Source of the DNA: Ignavibacteriota bacterium | GTDB lineage: Bacteria > Bacteroidota > Ignavibacteria > Palsa-1295 | Direction of reading: 5' to 3' | Length of the DNA stretch: 64,000 nucleotides | NCBI GenBank assembly: GCA_003151825.1 | Contig: PLYO01000039.1 | Span: 19,061 to 83,060, forward strand | Part shown: positions 1 through 9,710 of the stretch, in pieces | Numbering within the stretch: position 1 is the first letter of the stretch | Layout of the letters: every line of letters begins with the position of its first letter | Position numbers and translations under genes: made by a program | Notes under the pieces: model-generated | The model's input: the letters and a program-made list of their open reading frames with translations, nothing else | The model's database searches: none | What the model was told of the DNA's origin: nothing

Positions 1-300
1 AAGCTAAGGGTAGACCCGCCCAGGACTTTTCGATCACCCCCAGGCGCCATTTGATTTCAGTGTGCAGGGGTCGACATACATGTACTTCAGCGGTCAGCAT
101 ACACTCTCAACGCTCGCAGCCAGTAACTACGCATAAAAGGCAAAAATGTTTCACGGTATCATAAGATTTTTGTTATTTATAACCTAAATTGCTCAAATTA
201 GCCTAAAATAGCCAATTTTGACGTTGGGTACGATGCAATCCGTTCGCGTAGCCTGCCCTTTGTCGAATGGGTGCCTATAGTTTCACTCCCGATATACGGC
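1..300 (+). repeat. Long dispersed repeat, copy 1 (about 300 bp), reaching the window edge
   Basis: This non-coding stretch is clearly similar, at roughly four bases in five by eye, to 38005-38320. Shared blocks include AAGCTAAGGGTAGACCCGCC, ACACTCTCAACGCTCGCAGCCA, CATAAGATTTTT and CCAATTTTGACGTTG. The similarity starts at base 1, so the element may continue to the left of the window. Both copies lie directly upstream of a small toxin-antitoxin-like unit. No ORF is conserved between the copies. The remaining bases up to 441 hold only a GC-rich spacer. Confidence 0.85.
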
Positions 301-441
301 GGGAATTTCCGGAAGTCAAGCGATTCCTGAAAATAATCGAAAATTTTTAAGACCCGCCGTGGCGGGGTGCCGATGCCGAAATTAGGAGCGGGAGTGGGAA
401 AATTTCTGCTTGCAATTCCCGCGCGCGCGGAAAGAAAGTCG

Positions 442-449
442 TAATTTCG
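442..449 (+). promoter_or_regulatory. Putative -7 promoter box TAATTTCG
   Basis: TAATTTCG is a one-mismatch fit to the Bacteroidota -7 box TAnnTTTG. It ends four bases before the GTG at 454, so transcription would begin at or next to the start codon and give a leaderless message. No clear -33 element is seen. Confidence 0.45.
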
Positions 450-453
450 TGAC

Positions 454-1020
454 GTGAAAAAGAAACAGACGCGCAGAATGAACGTGAGGATCGATAAACT
501 GACCAGATCGATCCAGCTCCGAATTTCCGGAGATAGGTTCGATACCATGATCCAACGGCTCTGGCCTGCGGATTCCAATCTTCTCTTGGGTGGCGCCTGG
601 CAGTTCGACTGGGAGCGAGAACTTCGTCAGAAAAATCGTGAAGTCTATACGCTGACAACTCTCCTGAATCCGACGATCATTCAGGGACTTATGAGCTTAG
701 AAGAAAGAGACGGTCATATTTTCGTTCACTTGATCGAGAATGCGGAATTCAATAAGGGCCGGCAAAAGCTCTTCGAAGGGGTTGCCGGGAATCTCTTTGC
801 ATTCGCCTGTAAGTTATCATTCGAGAAGGGGTTCGAGGGTTATGTAATCTTCGAGTCCAAAACGAAGCTAATTCCTCATTATGCGGAGTCTCTTGGAGCA
901 AAACTAATATGGGGTATTCGGATGTTAATTGATACACCAGCGGCGCTCATATTGGTTCGCCAATATTTTAAGGATTTTGACAATAACAATTTCGACAATG
1001 GCACACACAAAAACACCTGA
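454..1020 (+). CDS. GNAT-fold protein, putative toxin of a toxin-antitoxin-like pair
   Basis: 188 residues from GTG 454; an ATG at 478 is the alternative start. The second half (about residues 90-170) reads like the acetyl-CoA-binding part of a GNAT domain: a helix after a Gly-rich turn, then VIFESKTKLIPHYAESLGAK, where the PHYAESLGAK stretch matches the usual GNAT 'YEKLGF' segment. The gene overlaps the next small gene by 23 bases, lies just after the long repeat and is followed by the cassette-end repeat. Such GNAT/small-protein pairs are common in Bacteroidota and are usually annotated as hypothetical. A toxin role is inferred from size, overlap and neighbourhood only. Confidence 0.6.
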   Translation: MKKKQTRRMNVRIDKLTRSIQLRISGDRFDTMIQRLWPADSNLLLGGAWQFDWERELRQKNREVYTLTTLLNPTIIQGLMSLEERDGHIFVHLIENAEFNKGRQKLFEGVAGNLFAFACKLSFEKGFEGYVIFESKTKLIPHYAESLGAKLIWGIRMLIDTPAALILVRQYFKDFDNNNFDNGTHKNT

Positions 1021-1192
1021 TTTCGCACGGCTCGACGATATTGACGTCTATATTCAAAGCACACCGATGAGTGCCGAAGAAGAAAAACGCTTCAGCGAAG
1101 TTCTGAAAGCGTACCGAGCAAAGCATAATGTTCGGCAACCGCCGCACAAAGTTCCAAGAGCTTCGAGGCGCAGCAAAGCCACAAGCAGGTGA
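998..1192 (+). CDS. Small partner protein, putative antitoxin
   Basis: 64 residues, starting at an ATG inside the end of the GNAT-like gene (23-base overlap), so probably translationally coupled. It is hydrophilic, with an acidic N-terminal half (DDIDVYIQS), a helix MSAEEEKRFSEVLKAYRAK, and a strongly basic tail ending RRSKATSR. The last nine or ten codons lie inside the direct repeat at 1151-1200, so the tail of this protein is encoded by the repeat. No DNA-binding motif is recognisable. The antitoxin role is an inference from gene order. Confidence 0.5.
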   Translation: MAHTKTPDFARLDDIDVYIQSTPMSAEEEKRFSEVLKAYRAKHNVRQPPHKVPRASRRSKATSR

Positions 1193-1200
1193 AATAACAA
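1151..1200 (+). repeat. Cassette-end direct repeat, copy 1
   Basis: The sequence runs from GTTCCAA to AAATAACAA with the core GCGCAGCAAAGCCACAAGC. It matches 38926-38974 and 39648-39684. Read in the same register, each copy encodes a short basic tail, RSK(A/V)(T/A)SR, followed by TGA. Here that register is really used, as the end of the small partner protein. Confidence 0.85.
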
Positions 1201-1220
1201 TCGCATTGCTTAAGCAATTT

Positions 1221-2924
1221 TTAGGCGTCAGCGCGGTTGTCCAATTCTGAAAAAGCTATGGTGAAGTTGTTGGCCCAATCGTCAAAGGTTTTCGATAGGA
1301 GAGTATTTTTGGGGGAGTCGCTAGAAGATATCTTCTTAAGATACTCGCTCACGTCCATACTTTCATAATATGGATTATTCCGCTTTTTTCGAAGCAAACC
1401 AAACAAATGAATGTTTGATATTCCTAAAACCGACTCAAGAGCCTGCACACTCATAATATGGTAATGGAAATGGTTCGGTACTACAATCCCCATTTGAGAC
1501 AGAACCGACTGAATATCAGATTTTAAAAGTGAGTTTGGAAAATAAATCGGATCAAACGTAACAATGACGTGCTCCCAATGCCGAATACGACGAAACTCGT
1601 CAAGCTCGGGATATTTGCTAATGTTTTCTGAGAATGAAACAAATTGAGCAATTGCTTCCGAAATATTTTGCGTGATATCTCGTTGAATGTCTTCTGTTTT
1701 CCCGAAAAGTTTGGCATCGCGGTATAGACCTGCCTGCTTAACCTCGATTACAACAGCAGTTCCATCCTGTATTACGAACCAGTCGGGGCAACGACCGGGC
1801 TTATGACTCGGACCATACCGCATCTCGGGTTTTATAAGAGCGAACTTTCCGAGAGCGGCATCCAAGAGTCTACCTACATATACTTCAAATACTTTCCCAA
1901 ACGCATTACGGAAAGAATTTCCCTTCTGATGTTTATAAGGTTCGCTCATAACGTAGTATAAGCCTTTAGTAACCCGATCACTTAAAAGCTGTGGGACAGG
2001 CACTAAATATCCTTGGGAATGATCGTCCATTGGCGAAAGATCTGATCGAACTATAGGATAAATAACGAGCGGATTGAATCGAAATGGCTCATGCTGTCTG
2101 TCGAGTTTATCACGCATTGGGCGCGTAAGCTTTCGGAATGATTCGTAGTCAGTGGAAATCCAATCAATGAATTTTTGTTCGGACTCCCGGCTCACGCCAA
2201 AATTCGCTTCAAGTTTACTCCCCTCAACCCCCTCAAGCGGCAGATGTGATACATATCCTCTTTTGGATGCGACGAAAAACAAGTATCCGAAAGTAAACAA
2301 TTGACCTAATTCGAGGCCCGTTTCTCGAACGAGGAGTTCATTGATATCCAGTTGTCTTCCTTCGGGAATGGTGGGCCAAATTTGTTCATATATAAGAATC
2401 GTTCGGGCCATCTCATAGGCAACTGCGGAATTAAAGTCGAACTGCGCCCCTCCCATCATACGGACTAACTCAGGACCCTTTACTTCTTTTGCGAAGGATT
2501 CAATTTTGCCCATGTAATGGTCAACTAAAGTGGCAATATCGCTTGCCATCATTTCTCGCTGTGGCTCGTCGTTGCTCTCCTCAATTAGCCGCATCGCGAT
2601 GTAAGCTAACGGAGCTTCTTGCACCGGAACCCCTTCAACGTACTTCGCTCCCTTGGTCACAAGAAGGTCATGCCCCATGCTCCCAATCAGGCCGAGAGAT
2701 CGACTGACTTTGAACTGTCTCAGTTGCTCGATAAAGTCTTGATCATCATACTTTTCTTTTCGCTGAATGTACTCGATTACATCCATTCCTAAGAATTCGC
2801 CGAGTGGTTGCATATTTTCAGGAATCGCTTTTAAAACATCTATTTCTGCATAGCCTATCCTCGACAGCATCTCGCTTAAAAGTAGAGCTGTGTAGAATAA
2901 GCAAACGGCTAACACCACGGGCAC
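1221..2924 (-). CDS. Solitary PD-(D/E)xK-type nuclease-like protein, candidate defence gene
   Basis: 567 residues from GTG 2924, or 549 from ATG 2870. The GTG lies inside a dispersed repeat and would add a hydrophobic leader, so the ATG seems the safer start. Around residues 355-396 there is a restriction-endonuclease-like core: a helix FRNAFGKVFEVYVGRLLD, then CPDWFVI with Asp381, then VVIEVKQ with Glu394 and Lys396, which fits the D-x(n)-E-x-K pattern. The long helical N-terminal part is not recognised. No methyltransferase or helicase is adjacent. It lies between accessory repeats and looks more AT-rich than ruvB next door. Target and mechanism are unknown. Confidence 0.65.
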   Translation of the reverse strand: MPVVLAVCLFYTALLLSEMLSRIGYAEIDVLKAIPENMQPLGEFLGMDVIEYIQRKEKYDDQDFIEQLRQFKVSRSLGLIGSMGHDLLVTKGAKYVEGVPVQEAPLAYIAMRLIEESNDEPQREMMASDIATLVDHYMGKIESFAKEVKGPELVRMMGGAQFDFNSAVAYEMARTILIYEQIWPTIPEGRQLDINELLVRETGLELGQLFTFGYLFFVASKRGYVSHLPLEGVEGSKLEANFGVSRESEQKFIDWISTDYESFRKLTRPMRDKLDRQHEPFRFNPLVIYPIVRSDLSPMDDHSQGYLVPVPQLLSDRVTKGLYYVMSEPYKHQKGNSFRNAFGKVFEVYVGRLLDAALGKFALIKPEMRYGPSHKPGRCPDWFVIQDGTAVVIEVKQAGLYRDAKLFGKTEDIQRDITQNISEAIAQFVSFSENISKYPELDEFRRIRHWEHVIVTFDPIYFPNSLLKSDIQSVLSQMGIVVPNHFHYHIMSVQALESVLGISNIHLFGLLRKKRNNPYYESMDVSEYLKKISSSDSPKNTLLSKTFDDWANNFTIAFSELDNRADA

Positions 2925-2947
2925 CTATTGTGGGTTCCGGGCAATAA
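2917..2947 (+). repeat. Partial copy of an 85-bp palindromic repeat
   Basis: CGGGCACCTATTGTGGGTTCCGGGCAATAA matches the beginning of the repeats at 42442, 42731 and (in part) 41455. Only the first third is kept here. It overlaps the GTG start of the nuclease-like gene. Confidence 0.75.
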
Positions 2948-3015
2948 ATGGTGAGGTTTTTATTGCTGCCTTCCGAAATACGAAATTGAGTCCGTCATAA
3001 TGGTGTTGTACTCTA

Positions 3016-4034
<1,019 letters not shown>

Positions 4035-4038
<4 letters not shown>

Positions 4039-4099
4039 CCGTGACCTTCAGGTCACGGCGTGATAAACCAAAAGACCGTGACCTGAAGGTCACGGCTAC
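4035..4099. repeat. Perfect 24-bp inverted repeat, each arm itself palindromic (GTGACCTNNAGGTCAC)
   Basis: The arms at 4035-4058 and 4076-4099 are perfect inverted copies (GTAGCCGTGACC...), and each contains CCGTGACC-TNNA-GGTCACGG. Relatives lie at 36238-36292 and, degraded, at 52109-52132. It begins at the ruvB stop codon and may act as a transcription terminator, but no T-run follows, so it is better described as a dispersed palindromic repeat. Confidence 0.85.
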
Positions 4100-4110
4100 A
4101 CCACAAAACC

Positions 4111-4767
4111 ATGAAAGGCACACCGCTAACCGAAGCCACCTACGAATACATCGTCACCCATTTTGCGGCCGGCGAGCGCTCGCTGCTCGAACGCATGAGC
4201 GTCCGCGCGACTGCGGCGGGTATGCCGATGATCAACATTTCTGAGGATCAGGCAAAATTCATTGCGTTTTTCCTTAAGGCCATCAAAGCGAAGCAGGCGC
4301 TCGATGTCGGCACGCTTTTCGGTTACAGCGCGGCCATTATGGCGCGGGCGATGGGCACCGATTCCGAAGTTGTCAGCCTGGAGTTCAATGAGAAGCATGC
4401 CAATGTGGCGCGCGAGAATATCGAGACGCTCCACTTGCGAAATATAAATCTTAAGATCGGCCCCGCGATCGAGACGATGAAGCTCCTGCGCCGCGAATCG
4501 TTCGATTTTATTTTGATCGACGCCGATAAGCCGAATTATCTCAAGTATTTGAACGAGGCGCTCCGGCTGATTCGTCCCGGCGGCGTGATTGCCGGCGATA
4601 ATGCGATGGCCTTTGGCAAACTGACTGACAAGATTTCGAAGAGCGACCCGGATTTCGCCAACATCACCGCGATCCGCGGATTCAACGAGACGTTTTCCAA
4701 TCATAAATCGCTCTTCGGGACGCTCATTCCTGTCGGGGATGGCATGGTGATGGGGGTGGTCGGATAA
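4111..4767 (+). CDS. Class I SAM-dependent O-methyltransferase (Methyltransf_3 family)
   Basis: 218 residues, normal for the catechol/caffeoyl-CoA O-methyltransferase-like family. The SAM-binding motif I LDVGTLFGYSA is at about residues 64-74, the acidic motif SLEFNEKHANVA follows, and the metal/substrate region FILIDADKPNYLKYLNEAL and PGGVIAGDNAM complete the fold. Family members methylate hydroxyl groups of small aromatic substrates using a divalent cation. The substrate cannot be told from sequence or neighbours. It stands alone between the ruvB inverted repeat and an exported protein gene. Confidence 0.92.
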   Translation: MKGTPLTEATYEYIVTHFAAGERSLLERMSVRATAAGMPMINISEDQAKFIAFFLKAIKAKQALDVGTLFGYSAAIMARAMGTDSEVVSLEFNEKHANVARENIETLHLRNINLKIGPAIETMKLLRRESFDFILIDADKPNYLKYLNEALRLIRPGGVIAGDNAMAFGKLTDKISKSDPDFANITAIRGFNETFSNHKSLFGTLIPVGDGMVMGVVG

Positions 4768-4781
4768 AAACGCGTCCTTGT

Positions 4782-4789
4782 TACTTTTG
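4782..4789 (+). promoter_or_regulatory. Putative -7 promoter box TACTTTTG
   Basis: Matches TAnnTTTG exactly. It lies 34 bases before the ATG at 4824, which leaves a short untranslated leader for the exported OmpA-like protein. Confidence 0.45.
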
Positions 4790-4823
4790 CCCGGTCGAAG
4801 TGTTAAACCGTTTTGAATATTGC

Positions 4824-5621
4824 ATGACTTTTTCGAAGTTCGCTCGCCGCTCGCTCTTACTCTTTTTATTTTCGGTCCTTGTTGGTCATAACAGCCATGC
4901 ACAAATCTCGAAGTCTGTCGGGCTTTTAAAGGCCGACGTAACTTTAAGTGATGGAACGCCCGTGCCCAACGTTCCCGTCTCCATTTTTAAGGGCGTGGAC
5001 AAACTCAGCACGACCAAAACAAGCCCGGACGGAAAAATCACCACGATTCTTCAACCCAATGCGATGTATCGCTTGGTGGTAAGTTCGAGCGGTTATCTTT
5101 ACCACGAAGATACCCTCCGCATCGGGGCGCTTACGTCGTATCAGGAGTTTCCGGTACATATCGTTATCTCGCCGCTTAAAGAGGGTCAGGTCTTCGAGCT
5201 TCCGCAGCCCATCTTCGCGCCTAAATCGCAGACTGTTTTATCTTGCGGAGTGCCGGCGTTAGACCGCATCGTCGAGCAACTGAAACATAATCCCAAGCTT
5301 GCGGTGACGATCACGGTTTATCCCGACGCGCTCGCAAAAAATAAGAAGGATACGGCCCCAAAAACCATCGCGGCGGGGCGTGAAATGTCCATGCGCTCCT
5401 ACTTGCTCGGCAAAGGCGTTGCGGAATCGCGCTTTAGCGTGCAGAGTGAACTGACGAGCATTCCTCCTGGGCGGTTTTCGCCGAGCGACCCATCCTTTCC
5501 GGCGACCCAAGCCGACCCTGTTGCCACAAAGAGTAAGAAAAAGAAGAAATCACCAGCGGCTCCGGCCCAGCCGGGGATGGTGCCGCAGTTTGTCGAGATT
5601 GTGGCGCACCTGGCGCAATAG
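4824..5621 (+). CDS. Exported protein with carboxypeptidase-like Ig domain and OmpA-like C-terminus
   Basis: 265 residues from ATG 4824; a GTG at 4800 is in frame but lies before the signal peptide. A signal peptide (RRSLLLFLFSVLVG...SHAQ) is followed by a beta-sandwich of the CarboxypepD_reg type (VTLSDGTPVPNVPVSIFKG, then TTKTSPDGKITT). The C-terminal half (residues about 125-235) looks like an OmpA/MotB peptidoglycan-binding domain: QPIFAPKSQTVL, LDRIVEQLKHNPKLAVTITV, then AAGREMSMRSYLLGKGVAESR. The very end is a Lys/Pro/Ala-rich linker (KSKKKKKSPAAPAQPG) and a short strand. It probably sits in the periplasm or outer membrane. The exact role is unknown. Confidence 0.75.
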   Translation: MTFSKFARRSLLLFLFSVLVGHNSHAQISKSVGLLKADVTLSDGTPVPNVPVSIFKGVDKLSTTKTSPDGKITTILQPNAMYRLVVSSSGYLYHEDTLRIGALTSYQEFPVHIVISPLKEGQVFELPQPIFAPKSQTVLSCGVPALDRIVEQLKHNPKLAVTITVYPDALAKNKKDTAPKTIAAGREMSMRSYLLGKGVAESRFSVQSELTSIPPGRFSPSDPSFPATQADPVATKSKKKKKSPAAPAQPGMVPQFVEIVAHLAQ

Positions 5622-5651
5622 CATTGGCTATGAGCGTGTAATTTAGTAGGA

Positions 5652-5690
5652 CACATGGGTCGCATGGGATCCCATCGGTCCGATTGGGTT
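5652..5690. repeat. Short palindromic repeat (ATGGGTCGCATGGG type)
   Basis: ATGGGTCGCATGGGATCCCA is a near palindrome. Relatives are at 47922-47950 (ATGGGACCCATACGACC) and 53139-53166 (ATGGGTCGCATGAGACC). All lie between genes. Confidence 0.6.
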
Positions 5691-5711
5691 GATGAGAAAG
5701 TCAACCGAAGG

Positions 5712-8700
5712 CTACTTCATGGCTCCTTCAAAGGCTACCTTCCGCGAATCCTTCATTCCGGCGGAGGAAACTTGGAGGAAGCACGATCCTTCCGGGATGT
5801 TCGGGAGTTCGAGCGGGAGCGTTTGCGTGCCGGCGGGGCAGTTCACGGTTGTCCGCCACTCTTCGCGGCCCAGCATATCGGTGAGCGTAATCGTTACCAC
5901 GCCCGCGCTCGCAAGCTGGAAACACAGATCGACATGCGCCGAGCCTGTCAGCAGCGAGACCGGATTTGGCCTGACCGAAATAATTCCCAGCGCGATGTGT
6001 CCATCTAATAAGGTTCGGAGCAGGGGAGTGCCGCAGGCATCGGTCTCGGTGAAGCGAACCGGCTCCGGCATGGCAATCGAGGCGAGCACGCAGCCTTCGT
6101 AATTTTGGGATGTATCGTTAAAGCGAAGGCCGGACATTCCAATATCGCAGCCGATGCTGTCGGTGACGGCGATGGTAAAATAACAACGTACAAATTCCGT
6201 TCCCGATTGGGCGGCGCCGCCGCCAATGTGTCGAACGCGAAGTTCCATCGAACCGTTTGGATTTATCAGTGTATCCATAAGGCTCCAACCCGGCGCGGGA
6301 ACGATCTTTGCGAGTGTCAGCAAATCCCGGTTTGTGTAGAGCGTCAGCGCAATCGTTTGAAGGCCGGTGGTATCGCCAATGTCATCGAGCAGAACAGCGG
6401 CAATGGAGGTGGTGTCGCTCGCGGCGCCTGAGCACTGCATGGAACCGCCGCTCGCTTCGAGCGCAATGCGCGCCGAGGGAACCGTTCCGATTATACTTCC
6501 CGAAAGTACAATGGCTCGATCATAATTTACTTCCCGCGAACTGACGTCGAGCAAAGCCACGCCATCGCCGCTGCCATTGGGATCGAATTGGACGGTGTAA
6601 TAGAGCGTATCGCCGGGCGCAAGCATCGCCAGGCCGGTTAGAAGCGTGTCGAGTGTAAATTGCGTTTCGACCGGCAGCGCGTGGAGCAAAATCGAATCGA
6701 CCGAAACCGGATTGCAGCCCACATTCGCAATCCAAAATGTTTTCGAGACCGGCACGCAGGGCCGCGTAACGAAAACAGAATCCGGCACGGAAAAAGCGAG
6801 CGCATGTCCGCCGGGCAGCGAGGCGTAGGAAAACGCGATGAGCGTGTCGATGTTTTGTCCCACCAGCGCGAGCTGCGTGGATGCTAATGTATCTCCCGGC
6901 ACAACATGAAAAGTAATCCGCACGGAACTATCCGGAGGAAGGATAAGCGGAAGCGCAAACGGCAGCGTGAACGTAACGCCAGGATCGCCCGCGAGCGTAG
7001 TATCGGAGAGGATGACGTCATCGCAATTTCCAAGATTGGTCAGCACGAACGACGAATCGAGAGATCCACACGGCGCGATACTATTGAATGAAAACGCCGA
7101 ACCGCTCAACGCAAGAAGATGGGAACTCGGAATAACGTAACCCGTTAGGGAGATTGTCTGAAGATGATCGCTGTCAGCGATTGGGTCGTGGATGGTGACG
7201 ATTGCCGAGTCCGTTACGCCGCCATTTTCCTTTGGCTGCAACGCAATAAATATGTGGAGCGTATCGCCCGGCGGCATCGCCACTGGGAACGATGGGTTGG
7301 TTACCGTATAATTCGTGCCATTATTTAAAGCAACCGATGTTGCGATAACCGTGTCGCACGAAAGATTGACAATCTGTCCCTCCAACGTTAGTGCGTGGCA
7401 TGCCAGCAATGTGTCGAAGGCGAGTGCGGGCGTGAGGAGCGAATCGTGGAACGCTGAAATTCCCACGCCGGAAACCGTGAGGAAGGTATCGACCACCTCC
7501 CCGGCCAGATCGAGCGTGATGCGAAGCCGGTTTGACGAAGTATCCACGCTTGCGGGCTTAAAGTGAACGAGAATAGAATCGATCCCGCTATCGTTCACGA
7601 GCGTAATTGGGAATGATTTCTGATCGAACGAATATTCGCTGTCCGCATGCTCCCATGCGATATTTTCGATGGTCAGATCGCGGCATTCGCTGTTGCTGAA
7701 CGTGATCCACCGGGATGCGTCGGAGCACGGAGCGTTGACAACGCCCATTTTAAACAGCGTATCCTCCAGCCCGACTTGCACCGGAATATTGTAAAGGACT
7801 TGCAGGCTAAGCGTAACGGTCGTATCGACTCGTGCCGTGCCGCTTTGGTAGCGAATCGTAAGCTGTGTACTGTCGGTTCCCTGGCTTCCGGGCGTCACAT
7901 GGATATTTAAATTCACTCCGTCGGATGCGGGAATAACCTTTGGGAGAGAAAACGCACCCAAATGAAAAATAGAAGTATCGCTGAGGGAGATAGTTAGCAA
8001 TTCGATCGAATCGCAAGGCGAGGCAGTAAGGGGAAGGAGGGTGTCGATGGAGGCGCAAGCATCGAGCGCAGACAATGCGAGCGATCCAACATCCAGGCTA
8101 CCGCTTCGTGACACCGCAAGCGTAAGCGGCACGGTATCCGCGATCGTAATGGTGCTGCCGCTCATCATGCGGAGTGCAAGCTCCGAGGTAAAGTTTCCAT
8201 TCGTGAGCGAGGACGCGAGGAGGAAAACGGTGTCCGAACTCCTGGGCGGAATTACTTGCGGCAGCGTAAGCGGGAGAAGCTGGAAGTGGGAACTATCGCT
8301 GAGCGATGCTCCCGTAACGGTGAGCGTATCGCAGGAATAATTGTGGATGACGATCATGGAGTCTTTCGCCGTGCATGCATACGGAGCCGAAAGCGCAAGC
8401 AACGGGTTGATGCTGAAGCTCGTGGAGTTCTTAGCGGTGCCATAGAGCGTGATGATCGTATCGAGCGTACTGGTGCCCAAATTGAATTCGAGCAGCAGTT
8501 TGCCGGAATCTTTGAGCGAGGGGCTTGGCACATATTGGACGAGGAAGCTGTCGATTCCGGTTAGCGTCCAGGGCAGTCCGATTCCCGGCACCGAAAAAGT
8601 TTGTCCGCCGGAGATGAATTGTGCCTTGGTGAGCACGGCGGCCGTGCAGGAGGTGCCTGCGCTAATATGAATCGTCGAGTCAGTCGCCGAGCATCGGACG

Positions 8701-9710
8701 CCCGAAAACGCAATCGTTGTTTTATCGAGATGAACAGTCGCGGTAGCAGCGGCCAATGCATTGTGGATATACCACAAGTTGCCAGCCTCATCGCCCGCAA
8801 AAATTTGCGAGTCCACGGCATAAAAGCGCGTATCGCGATTGTTTTCAGGGCCACAGATGCTAAGCCAGTCCTTACCAGCGTCTATCGAGCAATAGAATCC
8901 ATTATTGACTGTTTGCACATAGAGAATGGCACTCGTTCCCCTGATGCATCCGATCGGTGTCGGGAAAAAAGTGTAGGGATTCGTCCAGAGCGCGCCGCCA
9001 TTGGTGGAAATAAAAAATTGATTCGTTTTTTCCGCAACCGCCACGAACGTGCTCGTACCCGGAAGGGCATACGGCGACCACGTTTCGGCATGAAGCGAGG
9101 GAGCGTCATTCCAGGTCATGCCGCCATCGGTGGAATAGAGCGTGCTTGGCGCATTGAGGATACCCACGAAGCCCATGCTTCCGCTATAGGTTACGCCGTT
9201 CTGGGATGCCGGCGCGAAGGTATTCCATGTGACCCCGAAATCCGTGGACTGATACCCATTGGCGTTCCAGCACGGCGCGGTGAGCATGTTCGAGGCCGTG
9301 CAATATCCAATCGAGACAAAAGCCCCGCCGGAAAAGACCGAAGTCCAGCTCAGTCCTCCATCGGTCGTTTCCCAGATGGCGCCGCTCAAATTATTGACGC
9401 TTCGAACGCTGCACCAGCCTTGCAGGGTGTTGCGAAAAGCGAAGTCCGTAATTTCCGACGGGAAGGCGGTCGATGGCGTCGTTGCCTGATTCCAGGTCAC
9501 GCCATTATCGGTCGTGCGCCAAATGGTCGAGTTCGCAAGCCCCACGAAGCCCGTCGTTCCGGTTCCTTGCTGATCCAGAAAATAGACGCTTTCGACTTGC
9601 GACGGGAATGTTTTTACGACCGCCCACTGCGCCTGCGCTGGAGAAGTTATAACCGAAATCGCTCCGAAGAGGAGAGCCGTGAAAAGCGAAGAAAAGATTC
9701 GGTTAGCCAT
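5712..9710 (-). CDS. Giant T9SS-secreted protein: BNR/YCF48-like N-terminus, ASH repeats, cohesin-like domain
   Basis: 1332 residues from ATG 9710. A signal peptide (ends SPAQAQ) is followed by about 300 residues of beta-propeller-like units with repeated GVTWN and GGLSW/GGMTW motifs, as in sortilin/BNR proteins. Then come six or more ASH-type Ig repeats of about 100 residues, each with a conserved Cys and phrases such as 'LPKVIPASDG' or 'LPLILPPDSSVRI'. A cohesin/dockerin-like sandwich (about residues 1115-1215) precedes a T9SS type A C-terminal domain opening SVRPNPVS. The protein is expected at the cell surface or outside. The gene stands alone. Confidence 0.88.
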   Translation of the reverse strand: MANRIFSSLFTALLFGAISVITSPAQAQWAVVKTFPSQVESVYFLDQQGTGTTGFVGLANSTIWRTTDNGVTWNQATTPSTAFPSEITDFAFRNTLQGWCSVRSVNNLSGAIWETTDGGLSWTSVFSGGAFVSIGYCTASNMLTAPCWNANGYQSTDFGVTWNTFAPASQNGVTYSGSMGFVGILNAPSTLYSTDGGMTWNDAPSLHAETWSPYALPGTSTFVAVAEKTNQFFISTNGGALWTNPYTFFPTPIGCIRGTSAILYVQTVNNGFYCSIDAGKDWLSICGPENNRDTRFYAVDSQIFAGDEAGNLWYIHNALAAATATVHLDKTTIAFSGVRCSATDSTIHISAGTSCTAAVLTKAQFISGGQTFSVPGIGLPWTLTGIDSFLVQYVPSPSLKDSGKLLLEFNLGTSTLDTIITLYGTAKNSTSFSINPLLALSAPYACTAKDSMIVIHNYSCDTLTVTGASLSDSSHFQLLPLTLPQVIPPRSSDTVFLLASSLTNGNFTSELALRMMSGSTITIADTVPLTLAVSRSGSLDVGSLALSALDACASIDTLLPLTASPCDSIELLTISLSDTSIFHLGAFSLPKVIPASDGVNLNIHVTPGSQGTDSTQLTIRYQSGTARVDTTVTLSLQVLYNIPVQVGLEDTLFKMGVVNAPCSDASRWITFSNSECRDLTIENIAWEHADSEYSFDQKSFPITLVNDSGIDSILVHFKPASVDTSSNRLRITLDLAGEVVDTFLTVSGVGISAFHDSLLTPALAFDTLLACHALTLEGQIVNLSCDTVIATSVALNNGTNYTVTNPSFPVAMPPGDTLHIFIALQPKENGGVTDSAIVTIHDPIADSDHLQTISLTGYVIPSSHLLALSGSAFSFNSIAPCGSLDSSFVLTNLGNCDDVILSDTTLAGDPGVTFTLPFALPLILPPDSSVRITFHVVPGDTLASTQLALVGQNIDTLIAFSYASLPGGHALAFSVPDSVFVTRPCVPVSKTFWIANVGCNPVSVDSILLHALPVETQFTLDTLLTGLAMLAPGDTLYYTVQFDPNGSGDGVALLDVSSREVNYDRAIVLSGSIIGTVPSARIALEASGGSMQCSGAASDTTSIAAVLLDDIGDTTGLQTIALTLYTNRDLLTLAKIVPAPGWSLMDTLINPNGSMELRVRHIGGGAAQSGTEFVRCYFTIAVTDSIGCDIGMSGLRFNDTSQNYEGCVLASIAMPEPVRFTETDACGTPLLRTLLDGHIALGIISVRPNPVSLLTGSAHVDLCFQLASAGVVTITLTDMLGREEWRTTVNCPAGTQTLPLELPNIPEGSCFLQVSSAGMKDSRKVAFEGAMK

